64,000 nt of DNA, from assembly GCA_003254905.1 (NCBI GenBank), contig QANU01001885.1, forward strand, positions 127,950-191,949, written 5' to 3'. Made by a program: the position numbers and the translations under genes. A model generated the notes under the pieces. The model did no database searches and was not told the origin of the DNA. It saw only the letters and a program-made list of their open reading frames with translations. The stretch's first letter is position 1; each line of letters begins with the position of its first letter. The DNA comes from Nissolia schottii. Lineage: Eukaryota; Streptophyta; Magnoliopsida; Fabales; Fabaceae. Shown one piece after another: positions 35,325 to 47,390 of the stretch.

Positions 35325-35730
35325 AAAGCAATGCCCTCTTTCGACAATACTCTGACGCGATAACCGCACACCTCCAGGCATGCCCTCTTTCGACACCACC
35401 TGTGGCAGGCTTCCACTTTCTGTATGCCCTCTTTCGACGCTACAGAAGTGGGACGGTTATCTGTTACCCCCACCATAGCAATGCCCTCTTTCGACAGTAC
35501 TATGACGGGATAACCTCACACCCCCAGGCAGGCCCTCTTTCGACCTACCTGCGGTGGGCTTCCACCTTCCGCGTGCCCTTTTTCGACACCTCAGAAGTGG
35601 GCGGATATTGTACCCTCACCTTAGCATGCCCTCTTTCGATAGTGCTAGGCGTGGTAACCGCACACCTCCAGGCATGCCATTTAGACACCACCTGTGGCGG
35701 GCTTTGACCTTCAGTATGCCCATGCGACTC
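35325..35730 (-). repeat. LTR F internal minisatellite
   Basis: At least eight copies of (a)tgccctctttcgaca at 40-50 bp spacing, organised in a higher-order unit of about 150 bp: (agcaatgccctctttcgac...gataaccgcacacctcc...ggcttccacctt). The same position in the related LTR at 56325-59404 has a homologous but more decayed array. Confidence 0.8.
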
Positions 35731-36084
35731 TACTGAAATGGGATTGTCATTTGGACCTTTGTGACGTCACGGCCTTTACCTGTTAACCTTTTTCTCATAG
35801 CATTTCATCATTTCTTTCCCTTTTTGTGCATGTATCATGACATGGCTTGTTCCCTATGGTTCCATTCATAATCTTTACTCATTAATTGATTTCCTCTAGT
35901 CCTCAAAAATTGCCTTAGCATGATGCATGGAATGCTAACATAATACCTCAAATAGTTATGATTCATGAAATCCTAACATATTACATCACATACTTCACAT
36001 ACTTCAGTTATATATTTCAGTTACATCTTCGTTCGTTGGACTATGTGCCTCAAGGCAGCTTCCATGAGCCTTTCAAGCTTCAGA

Positions 36085-36360
36085 CCGCTCAGCGGAACCA
36101 TATGTTCGCTCAGCAGTCTGAGCCCTCAGTTTGCTCAGCGGTTCACCTTGGACCGCTCAGCGTCCTGAAACCCGGTTTTTTTAAAAATATTTTCCATCCC
36201 AAGTCCATGTGACCTTCAGGCCGCTCAGCGGATCCTAGGGCCGCTCAGCGCCCTGGAGTGCACGTGTCAAAATGTTTTCTTTTCACTTCGCTCAGCGGTT
36301 CCCAGGTCCTGCTCAGCGGTTCATGCTTCTGCTCAGCGGTTCATGAGGCCGCTCAGTGAT
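36085..36360 (-). repeat. Cluster of CGCTCAGCG words in LTR F
   Basis: Ten copies of the GCTCAG core in 276 bp, six of them full CGCTCAGCG or one base off, usually flanked by cc/tc and g. The spacing sequence between them is not repeated. Confidence 0.85.
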
Positions 36361-39300
36361 ACCTAGTGAAACTGAAACAAAATGCTTTATTTTCTTTCCT
36401 TTCTCATCCTCTTTTCTTATGGACACTCCTTGAGGTTTACACACATATTCCAACCATCAAAATCCTATCTAGTCCAGGTTACAAGACCCTTCAAAATCAC
36501 TCCTAAATCCTAACATGACTTCTAGCATGCATAAACATACATAAACATAAGCAAAACAACAGATAAACACATAGCAGCCACCAAGGAGGTGAGTAAAATA
36601 GAGTTACCCACGTTTGGGGGGCTGTTCGGTGATGAGAGAGGCGTGGGGGTGTAGTCCTCTAAGCCTTGCGCACGATCCGAGCTTCCAGCGGAGTTTCTGT
36701 AATGTAACCGCGGCGCGCACGGGCAGAGATTCCCCTAGCTCCTAAGAGAATTTTCTCTTGAAAATTTCTGCATGTGGGGTGGCTATTTATAGCCAAAATC
36801 TTGCCCCTAAAAATTACCTTTTTACCCCTATGCATATTTATAATTTGCCATTTTCTATTTTCTTTAATAATTAATTAATTCCAATGATAATCCATATGTC
36901 ACATCAATGAATAGTAATTGAATTTTATATTATTTCCCTTGCAATCTGATTCCATCACGTGGGCTGCCCATTTTTTGACTTTCTTCTGGTCCCGTTTCGC
37001 TCATGTTTTATCGCTCACAGTGCTGGTGCGTCGCGCACGATCGTCCGAAAAATATTCTGCTTATACCGTCGTGATTCTCTAATTTCCCCCTATATGGGAA
37101 TATTATTGCATGGGAATATTATTGCTTTAAGTCATTTGTGAATTTTTCTCCGGAGGAGTATTTTTCACAGATACCTTTGACCCGTTGTTAAGCTCTTGTG
37201 TCCGCAAGCAACCATTCTGCTTGCGTTTTTGCGATCGCCAAAGCTTCCTAGTAGCGGTTTGGGGTTAATCTTAGGGATTTGGTAATCTTTCCCCCATAAG
37301 GTACGATTTCCCATGACTTGAGGCCCTCTGCTCAGTTCTACTGGCTAAACGGGGCCAAACGGGACCGTTCTAGTGTCTGCGGAATCGTCCGAAATCGAAC
37401 CGATTTCAGTTTTACCGACACTTTAGGTTTTTCATCCATCTATAGGGGTCGAGAAGAATCATTTGAGTGTCAGCAGAATTTGGAAATTCCCCACAGAATA
37501 ATTTCTACTGACCTCGAGAGGTTACTTCCTACAAAGGGCTCTACGAGTAGCTATTCGAGGGAACTTTCACTAAGGGATACATTTGTGATGTTTTTCTCCT
37601 TTCTAAATTCATTTATACATTATTTTATTTATTTTTACGAACTTTTTACTAAGGGAAAAAAGCGGGATGTTACATAGAGCCTGTAACCCTGTACTGTTGC
37701 TGACTTGATAGTTGGGAATACATCTTTCTAGCATCTTCAGAAGTGAAGGCGAAACAAGAGATCGAGCATATCCCTAAGTCTGCCAGTATCCAGAGGTGTT
37801 TCCTGACGACATCCCAGAATTTCTCCTAGAGAGAGAAGTGGAGTTCTCCATCAACTTAGTTTCAGGAGCTGGGCTAATCTCAATAGCGCCCTATTGAATG
37901 TCCCCGATGGAGTTGCAAGAGCTGAAGAAAAAACTGAAGGAGCTATTGGAGAAACAGTTTATCAGACCTAGCGTGTCGCGATGGGTTGCGCCAATGTTAT
38001 TTGTAAATAAGAAGGATGGCTCTACGAGACTATGCATTGATTATCGACAACTCAACAAGGTCACCATCAAGAACAAGTACCCATTGCTAAGGATCGATGA
38101 CCTGATGGACTACCTGAAGGGCGCAAAGGTGTTTTCAAGATCGACCTATGCTTCAATTATCACTAGATCTGCGTAAGGGACGAGGATATCCTGAAAACAG
38201 CCTTCAGGTCCCGTTACGGCTATTACGAGTTCACGGTGATGCCCTCTGGATTGACAAATGCCCCAGCCATCTTCATGGACTACATGAACCAGATCTTTCA
38301 ATCATACTTAGACGAGTGTGTCATTGTATTCATCGATGACATTCTGGTGTACTCAAAAAGTGAGGAGGATTACGCCAGGCATCTGAGGATGGTGTTGGAC
38401 ATTTTGAAGAGTAAGAGGTTGTATGTCAAGCTCTCAAAGTGTGAACTCTAGGCAAATGAAGTGCAGTTCTTGGGGCATGTAGTGTCTAAACGCGAGGTTA
38501 TGGTGGAACCAAGCATGGTTGAAGCAGTGAAGGGATGGGAAAGACCCACCTCAGTCACAAAGATTAGAAGTTTCTTGGGATTCACTGGATACTACTAAAG
38601 GTTCATCAATGGCTTTTCACAGATAGCGTTACCACTCACCAAGCTGACTAGGAAGGGAGCGCCATTTGTATGGTCGTCAGAATGCGAAGTGAGTTTTTGT
38701 AAGCTGAAAGAAAAACTGACTACTGCTCTGGTGCTGATCTTGCCAGACCCTTAGGTACCTTACGAAGTCTTTTGTGAAGCATCAGGCACTAGATTAGGAT
38801 GTGTGCTCATGTAGAACCAGTAGGTGGTGGCATTTGCCTCGAGACAATTAAAGACTCATGAGGTTAACTATCCCACCAATAACCTGGAACTTGCTGTAGT
38901 GGTCTTTGTGCTGAAGAATTGGAGGCATCACTTGTAGAGGGTGAGACTTGAGGTGTTTTTTGACCACAAAAGTTTGAAATACTTGTTTGATCAGAAGGAG
39001 TTGAACATGAGGCAAACAAGATAGATGAAGTTCTTGAAAGACTATGACTTCAAATTGAACTATCACCCCAGCAAGGCGAACGTGGTGGCAAAAACACTAT
39101 GTAGAAGTCATTGCATGTCACACAAATGATGATCAATAAAGCAGGATTGATAGAGAGCTTTAGAGACCTTAATCTGGGTATCACCCTCCGTACCAACAAC
39201 ATCAAGCTATGCCACATCCAGATCACAAGTGGGTTTCGGAAAAGAATTGTGGAGGCACATAAGGCATGCAGAAGTGACACCTGGCTGAAGTTTGTTAAGG

Positions 39301-39749
39301 CCGTAAATGAGGGAAAGGTCAGGGAAGCCGCTTTTGGGAGTGATGGGCTCCTGCAGTTCAACCAACGTATTTGTGTGCCGAATGAAGGTGAACTAAGAAA
39401 AGACATCCTACAGGAATGAAACAAGAGCCACTTTACCATACACCCAGGGGATGATCGAAATGTACCAGGACCAGAAGAAAATGTTTTGGTGGCAAAAAGG
39501 GATGTAGCTAATTGGGTAGAGAAGTGTTTGGTATGCCATAAGGTAAAGATAAAGCATTAGAAGCTGTATGGACTACTGACTCCTCCAGAACTATCTGAGT
39601 GGAAATGGGAAGGAATAACAATGGATTTTGTCTCAAGATTACCACGTACCACCAGTGGAGTTAATGCCATCTAGGTGATTGTGGAAAGACTCACCAAGTC
39701 TGGTCATTTCATCCCAGTCAGGATGAACTACCCACTGGAAAAGCTCGCT

Positions 39750-40252
39750 TAACCACTGAGGATGACTGTTCTCACCCCCACTCGCTTATGCTTCCAGGAG
39801 CAGGCGAAGACTATGAGGACTACGAGGAGCCAAATGAGGAGTTACCAGCAGAGCAGTGATGGCCCAAGGGCGGATTAGCGGAAGACCATGCTTTTTGATA
39901 TATGTTTTGATATGTATTTTGATGCATTTGACTTGTATATGTAAACTATTATGATATTCTATTGGCTGTAATTGGTGATGGACCAGATACTTGTTTGTGT
40001 AATTATGTATGCCACTAATGACTATCACTCTTTAGCTTAAGCTCTATCGTTTGTATTATATGCTTTGATTCACACAAGGCTCATACTTTGCAAACAAAGT
40101 AACAGGCAGAAAAGTTTTAAAATGGTCCCTATTTTCCTTAACCTAGTATTTTTGAAAGATAATCAAGGACTATGAGTAATCCCACCAAACGAGCAACAAC
40201 CTAGTGAGCATTGTGTACTACTCGAGGGTATGTAGTTAGCTAGGGTGTTACA
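39750..40252 (+). mobile_element. Element B 5' LTR, truncated to its last 500 bp
   Basis: Nearly identical to about 62068-62550 of the full 3' LTR, including actgttctcacccccactcg, the ttttgatatatgttttga block and the terminal gttagctagggtgttaca. The left 2.5 kb of the LTR is absent, and the sequence abuts element A integrase at 39749. It is followed at once by a primer-binding-site-like ttggtattagagc (40254-40266), close to the usual initiator-Met tRNA type. So it is the 5' LTR of element B after a deletion or recombination. Confidence 0.82.
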
Positions 40253-40423
40253 GTTGGTATTAGAGCAGTGTAGTCCTACGTGAGCCTATGGACTGAGCTG
40301 CACTATGCTTCCGGGCATGATTAATGGTGTAGGTCTTTGCTAAGTGGTATGTGCTAAGTTCATGTGTACCCGCCTTTCTTGAGACTGATCAACTCGGAAT
40401 TGTGCAGGTACGATAGATTAGGC

Positions 40424-41600
40424 ATGCCGCCTCGTAAAGACTATACACAGCGGACGATGGAGCCGGTAGAATTTGCCGACATCCTTCGTGAAATGGCCCA
40501 AGCCACTCAGGCTCAGGCCCAAGCCACCCAAGCCCAAGCACAGGCAATGAATCAGATGGCAGCAGCTGCCATGCATCGGAATCCGGCCCCAACAACTGAA
40601 GAGACAGAAGCGAAAAAGTTTGCTGAGTTTGGAAGAGCAAACCCCCAACTTTTGAAGGGTTGATGGACCCAGAACTCCTCCATAATTGGATAGCAGAAAC
40701 AGAGCAGGTTTTTGAAGACGTCCCCTGTACAGAGGTGTAGAAAGCTCGATTCGCTACAAGGAAGCTGCGAGGTGCGGCTAGAACCTGGTGGAACTCCACC
40801 AGACCTCTTTTAGAATAGCAGGGAGGTCCTGTTACATGGGAGTGATTTACCACTGCACTCTTGAACAAGTATTTCCCTAAGGGGCTTAGGGACCAGAAAG
40901 AAGCTGAGTTTATGGAGCTGCAACAGGGGGACATGACAGTGGCTGAATACACGTCCACCTTTGAGAGGTGGTGCCGCTACTCCTCTACATATCAGTTGCT
41001 CCCCAATGAAGCGTGGAAATGTGGGAAGTTTCAGAGGGGACTGAAGGAAGAGTTGCAAATGGCCATTAACCATTGGGACATTCAGGATTATGCCTTTCTG
41101 GTTAGTAAGTGTATGACGCTAGAGGAGTCGGCCAGGAATTTGGCCCGGGCGAGGACCGCCAGGAACAAGAGGAAGATGGAGGAACAAGGGAGTTCTTCCC
41201 AGGCGCAGTGACAGAAAGGACCCTTTTAGGTTCCGTTCTCTGGCAGAGGTAGAGGACAGTTTCTTCAGCGACCGCAACAGTGGGCGGTGAGACCCCAGGG
41301 TCCGAGGGGACCAGGAATGGTCAGACCCCCGCAACAGATGATCAGGCCACCGTAACCGAGTGGTATTCCAAGGAGCTTCGGGTAAGACCCCCGAGGAGTT
41401 GCATCAGGGCAGGCGCTCAGGCTGCCGTGCCCGAAATGTGGGAAGCTCCACCCGGGAGAGTGCTATGCGGGGCAGAATGTATGTTTCAGATGTGGGAAGG
41501 AAGGCCACATTGCCATGTATTGTCCGACAGCTCCACCGCCGCAGAAAGGACGGGTCTTCGCCCTATCTGGAGAAGAGGCTGGAGATGCAGAAGGTTTGAT
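40424..41600 (+). pseudogene. Element B gag, degraded
   Basis: Starts MPPRKDYTQRTMEPVEF at 40424, has a Gln/Ala-rich stretch (QAQATQAQAQAMNQM), then shifts frame at about 40645 (continuing ANPPTFEGLMDPELL). A capsid-like region follows with WWNSTRPLLE, LRDQKEAEFMELQQGDMTVAEY and WKCGKFQRGLKEEL (about 40780-41070). A basic region leads to two CCHC knuckles (CPKCGKLHPGEC and CFRCGKEGHIAMYC, about 41425-41525). At least seven in-frame stops are visible (for example TAG at 40738 and 40816). Gag forms the virus-like particle of the retrotransposon; this copy cannot. Confidence 0.82.
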
Positions 41601-43216
41601 TATGGGTAAGTGCATTATGCTGGGTACTACTTTGACTGTATTGTATGATTCAGGGGCATCGTACTCCTTCATTTCCCATGATAGTGTCAGGAAGCTGAAC
41701 CTATAACCCGTAGCACTACCCTATATGCTGAGGGTGTCTACCCCTACTGCTCCACCAGTTGAGACTTGTCAAGTATGTCTCCAGTGTCCACTTCAGCTGC
41801 AGGATCGAATTTTCGTGGCTGATCTTATCTGCTTACCCTCAGTGGGCTTGGATGTCATTCTAGGAATGGATTGGTAGCGCGACAACCAGGTGATCTTGGA
41901 TTGCGCTAAGAAATTGGTAACCTTTCCTTCCGTGGTTCCAGCCACGCCACCCTCTAAGGAAGAATCAGTAGTTTTGTACTACTATTCATTGGAGAACCAG
42001 AGCATCATCTTCTTGGCTTCGTTAGAGGTGGAGGCAAAGCAGGACGTGATGCATATTCCGGTGGTGAGTGAGTACTCGGATGTATTCCCTGATGACATTC
42101 CGGAGTTTCACCTGAGGAGAGAAGTGGAATTCTCTATTAGTTTGGTTCCGGGAGCTGGACCATTCTCGATGGCTCCATACCAAATGTCTACGGTAGAGTT
42201 GCAGGAATTGAAAAAGCAGCTGGAGCAACTACTGGACAAGCGGTTTATTCGACCTAGTGCGTCACCGTGGGGAGCTCCAGTGTTGTTCGTGAAGAAGAAA
42301 GATGGCTCGATGAGACTATGTATCGATTACCGGCAACTGAATAAGGTCACGATCAAGAACAAGTACCTGTTGCCGAGGATAGATGATTTTATGGATCAAC
42401 TGAGAGGAGCCAAGGTTTTCTCAAGGATTGATCTACGCTCAGGCTACCATCAGATACGGGTCTCAGATGAAGATATTCCCAAGACGGATTTTAGGACTCG
42501 TTATGGCCACTACGAGTTCACCGTGATGTCGTTCGGGTTGACTAATGCCCCTGTGATTTTCATGGACTATATGAACCAGATTTTTAGGCCGTACTTGGAC
42601 GAATGCGTGATAGTCTTCCTTGATGATATTTTGATATACTCGAAGACTGAGGAGGATCACGCCAAGCATCTCAGGTTGGTCCTAGACGTCCTGAGAAAGA
42701 AGCAGTTGTATGCTAAACTCTCTAAGTGCGAGTTCTGGACTAAGGAGGTGAAGTTCTTGGGACATGTGGTGACAGAGCAGGGAATCTCGGTGGACCCGAG
42801 CAAGGTTGCTGCTATAATAGAATGGGTGCGACCTACCACAGTCACAGAGATTAGAAGCTTTTTGGGCTTTGCGGGCTACTACCGAAGGTTCATCAAGGGG
42901 TTTTCTCAGATGGCGCTACCCCTTACTAAGCTCACCCTCAAGGAAGTTAAGTTCGAGTGGTCACCGGAGTGCGACGAGAACTTCTATAAGCTCAAGGAGA
43001 AGCTGACCACCGCTCCTGTATTGATTTTGCCAGACCCACACACAACCAAGTGAGGTGTACTGTGATGCCTCAAGGATGGGACTAGGATGTGTGCTTATGC
43101 AAAACCGCCAAGTGGTGGCTTACGCGTCCAGACAGTTGAGATCGTACGAGGCGAATTATCCGATGTGTGACTTGGAATTAGCAGCTGTGGTATTTGCGCT
43201 GAAGATTTGGAGACAT
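41526..43216 (+). pseudogene. Element B pol part 1: protease, RT, start of RNase H
   Basis: The protease motif LYDSGASYSFIS is at about 41640-41675. From 41890 to 43053 a 387-codon stretch is uninterrupted and covers the spacer and the [52 protein letters not shown] and the catalytic [10 protein letters not shown] (about 42616-42645). The thumb reads [18 protein letters not shown] frameshift near 43050 precedes RNase H ([17 protein letters not shown]... [16 protein letters not shown]). The RH domain is cut at 43216 by solo LTR E, with target duplication gacat, and continues at 48232. Stops exist before 41890. This is the best-preserved pol segment in the window. Confidence 0.88.
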
Positions 43217-45174
43217 TGTAACATCCCACTTTTTTCCCTTAGCAAAGATTTCATAAATTAAATAGGGGAAATAAGTTTTGCATGAATTTATAGATTAAAA
43301 TGTCTGTAGAAGAAATTCTGTTTGGTTTTGGTAAATTCTGCAGACACTCAAACGGATCATTTTTGTCCTCCAAGTACAACGGTGCATCTAAGGTATCTGT
43401 AAAATATAAGGTCACGATTGAAAGTTCACAAATACCTTAGATTAATTCAAATTATTCCTTAAAAAATTAGTAGATCACAAGGATATGATCAGAATATTTT
43501 TCGGATAACCGTACGCGAAGTACCAGGACAGCTAACGACCCAAACCTGATCAAAATTTATCTGTCAGGGACCCTTAAATTCTTGGCCACAAAATTGGCCA
43601 AGACACAAGCTCCTACACGGCTAGCAAGATGGCCATATGATAGTCAAAGTTTCAAAGGTGGTGATTAGGCATGGTGAATCACCATGATGAAGTCATGGAT
43701 GATGTTAACCAAAACAAGTGAAATTACCATTAAGCCCTTGGCTTCTTGAAGAAGCCACAAGGCCTTGTGTCTATATATAGAGCCCATGAGCTCTTCAAAT
43801 GGAGGACGACATAGGAGAGCTTAGTGGAACTCTGTCAGTTTATACACTCTGTCATTACTCTGCTGAATTATAGATAAAATAGTTTTCTGTTAATCTAAAC
43901 CCTAAACTCCCCATAATCTCTTCTCTAGAAATCATCCCTTACTCTCTTAAGTAAAACCCTTCATCCATAACCTTAAAGAATTCTCCCGGTGGCAAAGAGC
44001 ACAAGTTATCAGACTCTTGAAGTTTCTGCAGGCTTGTGACAGATCTATTCTTCAAGTGGGTAAATCGTTCTAACCACTGTCTATGTGGTTTCATGATTAG
44101 ATATATATGTGGTTAGGATTCTTTTTATGTGACTTTGATGTATATATATGTTGTTGATGATTGTCTGGATCTGTTGGTGCTGTCTGCGATTCTGTCAGAA
44201 TTTAGGAACGCCTAAGACGGAAATAGGCATATGACATGATTTTAAAGGGAACTGTATGCTGAGATATTTATCATGAAAAACTAATGTTATTTTTGGATTC
44301 TACACGAAATTTTGAGTGGGGATGTCAAGTTTTATAATTTTTGGAGTCCACAATGAATTTCTCAGCAAACAGGCAGAAAACGGGATTTTTATGAAAAAGG
44401 GAAAAACGGGAATTTCACATCTTGGGACTGAAAAACTGGGTTTGTTTTTAGAAAATATGGGTTTAGAACTATCAAAAATCTTAAGGGAAAGTCTTGAGTC
44501 CATTGGGTTTTTGAGAACTAAAATTCCAAAGAAAACAGGGCGTTTAAGGGGGCGAAACAACAGTTTTGGGAAAAAGGGCAAAATAGCAGTTTCGTGAAGT
44601 TAGGATTGAAATCTGAATTTTTAAGTATGAAAAATGATCTTAGGACCATCAAGAACCTTGGGGTAAGGTCTTGGACCTCTCCGGTTTATGATTGCTATTT
44701 TCTGACAAAAACCAGACATCTGTTTTGCTAGTTGCTAGATTTTTGTTTATTATATTCAAGAAATGTTTAGTATGAGATTATGTTTCTTATATATGATGGA
44801 TTTGATGTTATGGGATTGGTAAAGTTAGTGACAGTGCATGATTGGTATCCATGAGTTATGTGGAGTTAGTGATATTGTATGAACGATGTTATGAGTTATA
44901 TGGTATAAAGTGTTAAATGTTATGATGATAAAGAATTATATACTAATGCTATATGATGATGATTGGGTGATAGGAAGTATGTTAGATGCTTATGATAAAG
45001 AGGTGCTATATGTTAGAGTATATGATGATGATCTTTTGAGGAATATTGTGTGATGAACTATGAAATGATGACATGAGATATTGAGTTATATTTATCATGT
45101 ATATGAATGCTTTGAGATCATTGAGTTGTGTTTATCAGATGTGTATTGATGTTATGAGATATTGAATTATGTTT

Positions 45175-47275
45175 ATGTTTAACAAGAAGAACAAACTATT
45201 AGAATATATAGATGATAGCTAATTAGCTAATTGTTAGTGGTTTATCAAGAGCCTATATATAGGCCTACACTACTTGTAATTTGTAACAACTTTCTCATTC
45301 TCTCAATTTCATTTTACACATTCAGTTTCATTTTCTCTCTTTTCTCTCTTGGTACCATGGATTTCAACATGGTATCAGAGCCATGGCATCCACCTTGAAG
45401 CTTCCGCAACTCATATTTTTTTTCTTTTTCGTTTTCCTTCATTTTCTTGCTTCCCAAACACTATTTCCTTTAGTTTTTCCTTTATTTTATCATCAAAAAA
45501 AAAAAGAAAAACCACAAAAGCAAAAGCAAAATCAAATGCAGCCTTTTCCACTTCAGTTCTTTCGTCTTTTCTTTTCGTTTTTTTCAATCTTTTTTCTTTC
45601 TTTTTCTAGCCTTTTTTCTTTCTTTCGTTTCCTTTCAATTTTATTTTCCAGATTCATCACTTTTCTCACTCTCAAATGAAGACTTTCTCCATTTTTCCTT
45701 TATTTTCCTTCCTCTATTTTCAGATTTGGCTCTATATTTTCAGATCTGGTTCTTTTTCAGATCTGGTTCTTATCACTATATTTCAGCTGCTTCTGCTGAT
45801 TCCATCTATGGCTGTGGCCTATGGCGGATTCGTCAAGGCGTAAGGTTTTCGTCGTAGACAACGAGATTTGTTTAACGGCGGCGTGGATCGTTCGTCAAAT
45901 GGTGAGGAATTAGGCGATTCTTCGTCCGTGAACAGTGATTCTTCGCGCGAAACTAGATCCGGCGCGAGGGAGAGGCAAAGGCGGTTCAAAACCGCGTGGT
46001 TCTGGTTTTCAGAGGTGATTGGTAGAGATCGTGGAGGTCGGACTGCGGGGGTGATGCTCCTGCACGTTGGCGAGGCGATTATGATCTTGTTTCTGTCGCT
46101 GTCACTGTTGAGTTTCTACCGTGGCGGCTGCCATGATCAGATATGAGGTCATTGATGATGGAGTTTCTTACTTCTTGTGATGATGCACACAAGGTGTTTG
46201 ATAGATTGTCTTTTCTCAATAAGGAGGTAATGTTTTGGATGCAGTGTGTATTGCTGCTTGTTAAGCATGTGTTTCTGCAAATTTGCAATGAAGAAAATTA
46301 TTGGACCTGCACATGTCTATGTTTGATTGATCTGGTGTAACATTTTGTCAACCATTGGATGATGAAATACTGTTGATGGAGCTAGTTTTGGTGCTATTGG
46401 ATTCTGGCTCATCTTCATTTCTGTTTCTCCTATGGAGGATTTGTGTTTGCTTCAGCAAGATAAGTTTCTGTTAGCTTATTTCTTTTGATTGACTGGTGCT
46501 CAAATTGAAGATTGAAGTTCTCCTATTGGTAGATTGTTTCATTCTAGCCGTGTTTTCAGACTTTGTTAGCCTACAAATTTCTGCTTTGTTAGCCTTGTGT
46601 GGCTTTGTTTTAGATCGGTGCATGACATGGCTAAGCATTGGTTCATATTCTGTTAGCCTTATGGCCTTATATTTGCTCTTATCTTGGGTGGTTAAGCGTC
46701 GAATTTCAGCTTCTGCACTTGATAATTGAGCCTTGTTTGCTTCTGCCGAGTTGGTGGTTAAGCTTTTGATGTGATGGCGCCATTTGCTTTTGCCATGTGT
46801 TTTGCCTGTGATGGAATTTGATCATTGTTCCTATGTTGAAACCATTTGCAACCGGTGNTATTATCTACTCTAAAAGAGAGTTTCCATTCAAACACAAATC
46901 ATTATCTTGTAAAGAGGGTGAGGTATCCCTCTCAAGTGATTAGGGTGGTATCCCTAAGGGAATTTGTTGTGAGGCTCAAGTAGAGTGCTCATCTTGTAAA
47001 GGTCATCAAGCACCTAAGTTTCAAGCTTGAAGAATAGTGGAAAAATCTTGAGCAGATTGCTTGGGGACTGGAGGTAGATCACAAGGGTGGTTGAACCAGG
47101 ATAAATCAAGTTTGCACTCTCTCTATCCCTTAAACTCTTTAGTTTGTGCATGCTTTAGACTATCTCTTACACTACTTATCTTCAAATTGAATCAATATTT
47201 GGTAGCTTCTTGTCAACTAAGCAAAGAATTTAAAAATCACCCAATACCCAATTCACCCCCCCTCTTGTGTATTTG
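45175..47275 (+). mobile_element. Copia-type remnants nested in LTR E
   Basis: A short LTR (about 45175-45369, TATA-like gagcctatatataggcc near 45250, pyrimidine-rich end, terminal caaca) is followed by tggtatcagagcc (45370-45382), the classic initiator-Met tRNA primer-binding site of plant Copia elements. No gag or pol follows. Instead there is a pyrimidine-rich leader with A-runs, a GC-rich block (about 45826-46140) and weakly repeated ttgttagcct words. After an isolated N (46858), a different Copia LTR-like 3' part appears: ttgcttggggactggaggtag...caattcaccccccctcttg, ending near 47265. Probably two elements, both non-autonomous or truncated. Exact outer ends are uncertain. Confidence 0.6.
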
Positions 47276-47295
47276 AAGCCACTTGGTAACAAGTC

Positions 47296-47390
47296 AGTCC
47301 CCAAGTGTGGACGAAGCAAGTCTTTCCCCAAGTGTAGATATGTCCCCAAGCGTGGACAAAACGAGTCAGCCCCCAAGTGTGGACAGAGTA
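47296..47390 (+). repeat. LTR E internal minisatellite
   Basis: Four copies of about 23 bp with core tccccaagtgtggac (variants tccccaagtgtagat, tccccaagcgtggac, cccccaagtgtggac). It occupies the position held by other, unrelated arrays in LTRs B and C. Confidence 0.75.

Larger units (their letters stand above)
34399..37674 (-). mobile_element. Solo LTR F, Tekay-type, minus orientation
   Basis: Ends are tgaaacaccctatctaac on the left and gcgggatgttaca on the right. Read on the minus strand it starts TGTAACATCCCGC, the same start as the LTR at 59474. The flanks taaag/tagag form an imperfect 5-bp target duplication, and the element A frame continues across it. Contents: a tandem array with tgccctctttcgaca words (35325-35730), ten GCTCAG(C/T)G words (36085-36360), and ggctatttatagcc (about 36779-36792), the reversed TATA box. 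The 3276-bp length matches the other LTRs of this group. No internal region, so it is a solo LTR from LTR-LTR recombination. Confidence 0.85.
33832..39749 (+). pseudogene. Element A: Tekay/Del-type Ty3/gypsy gag-pol, degraded and split
   Basis: Gag end: two CCHC knuckles (CQKCGKAHMGAC, CFKCGKSGHFSRTC) at 33875-33985. The protease-to-linker region ends CAKKLVTFS near 34365. A solo LTR (34399-37674) interrupts, then the frame resumes near 37680: RT with [19 protein letters not shown] and [13 protein letters not shown] (about 38030-38350), RNase H (about 38760-39090), and integrase with HFTIHPG...CLVCHKVK and TMDFVSRLP (about 39110-39745). It ends abruptly at 39749 against LTR sequence, so the integrase core and C-terminus are missing. 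Many stops, mostly TAG, and several frameshifts make it dead. Its 5' end is also missing at the N. It closely parallels element B. Confidence 0.85.

Noticed and set aside
35325..35730. Array with 40-50 bp period resembling a CRISPR
   Set aside because: Higher-order tandem repeat in a solo LTR, shared in decayed form with LTR G.
45868..46146. 92-codon ORF in the Copia-type insert
   Set aside because: Interesting composition but no family motif and no clean ends; kept only as a possible captured fragment in the findings.
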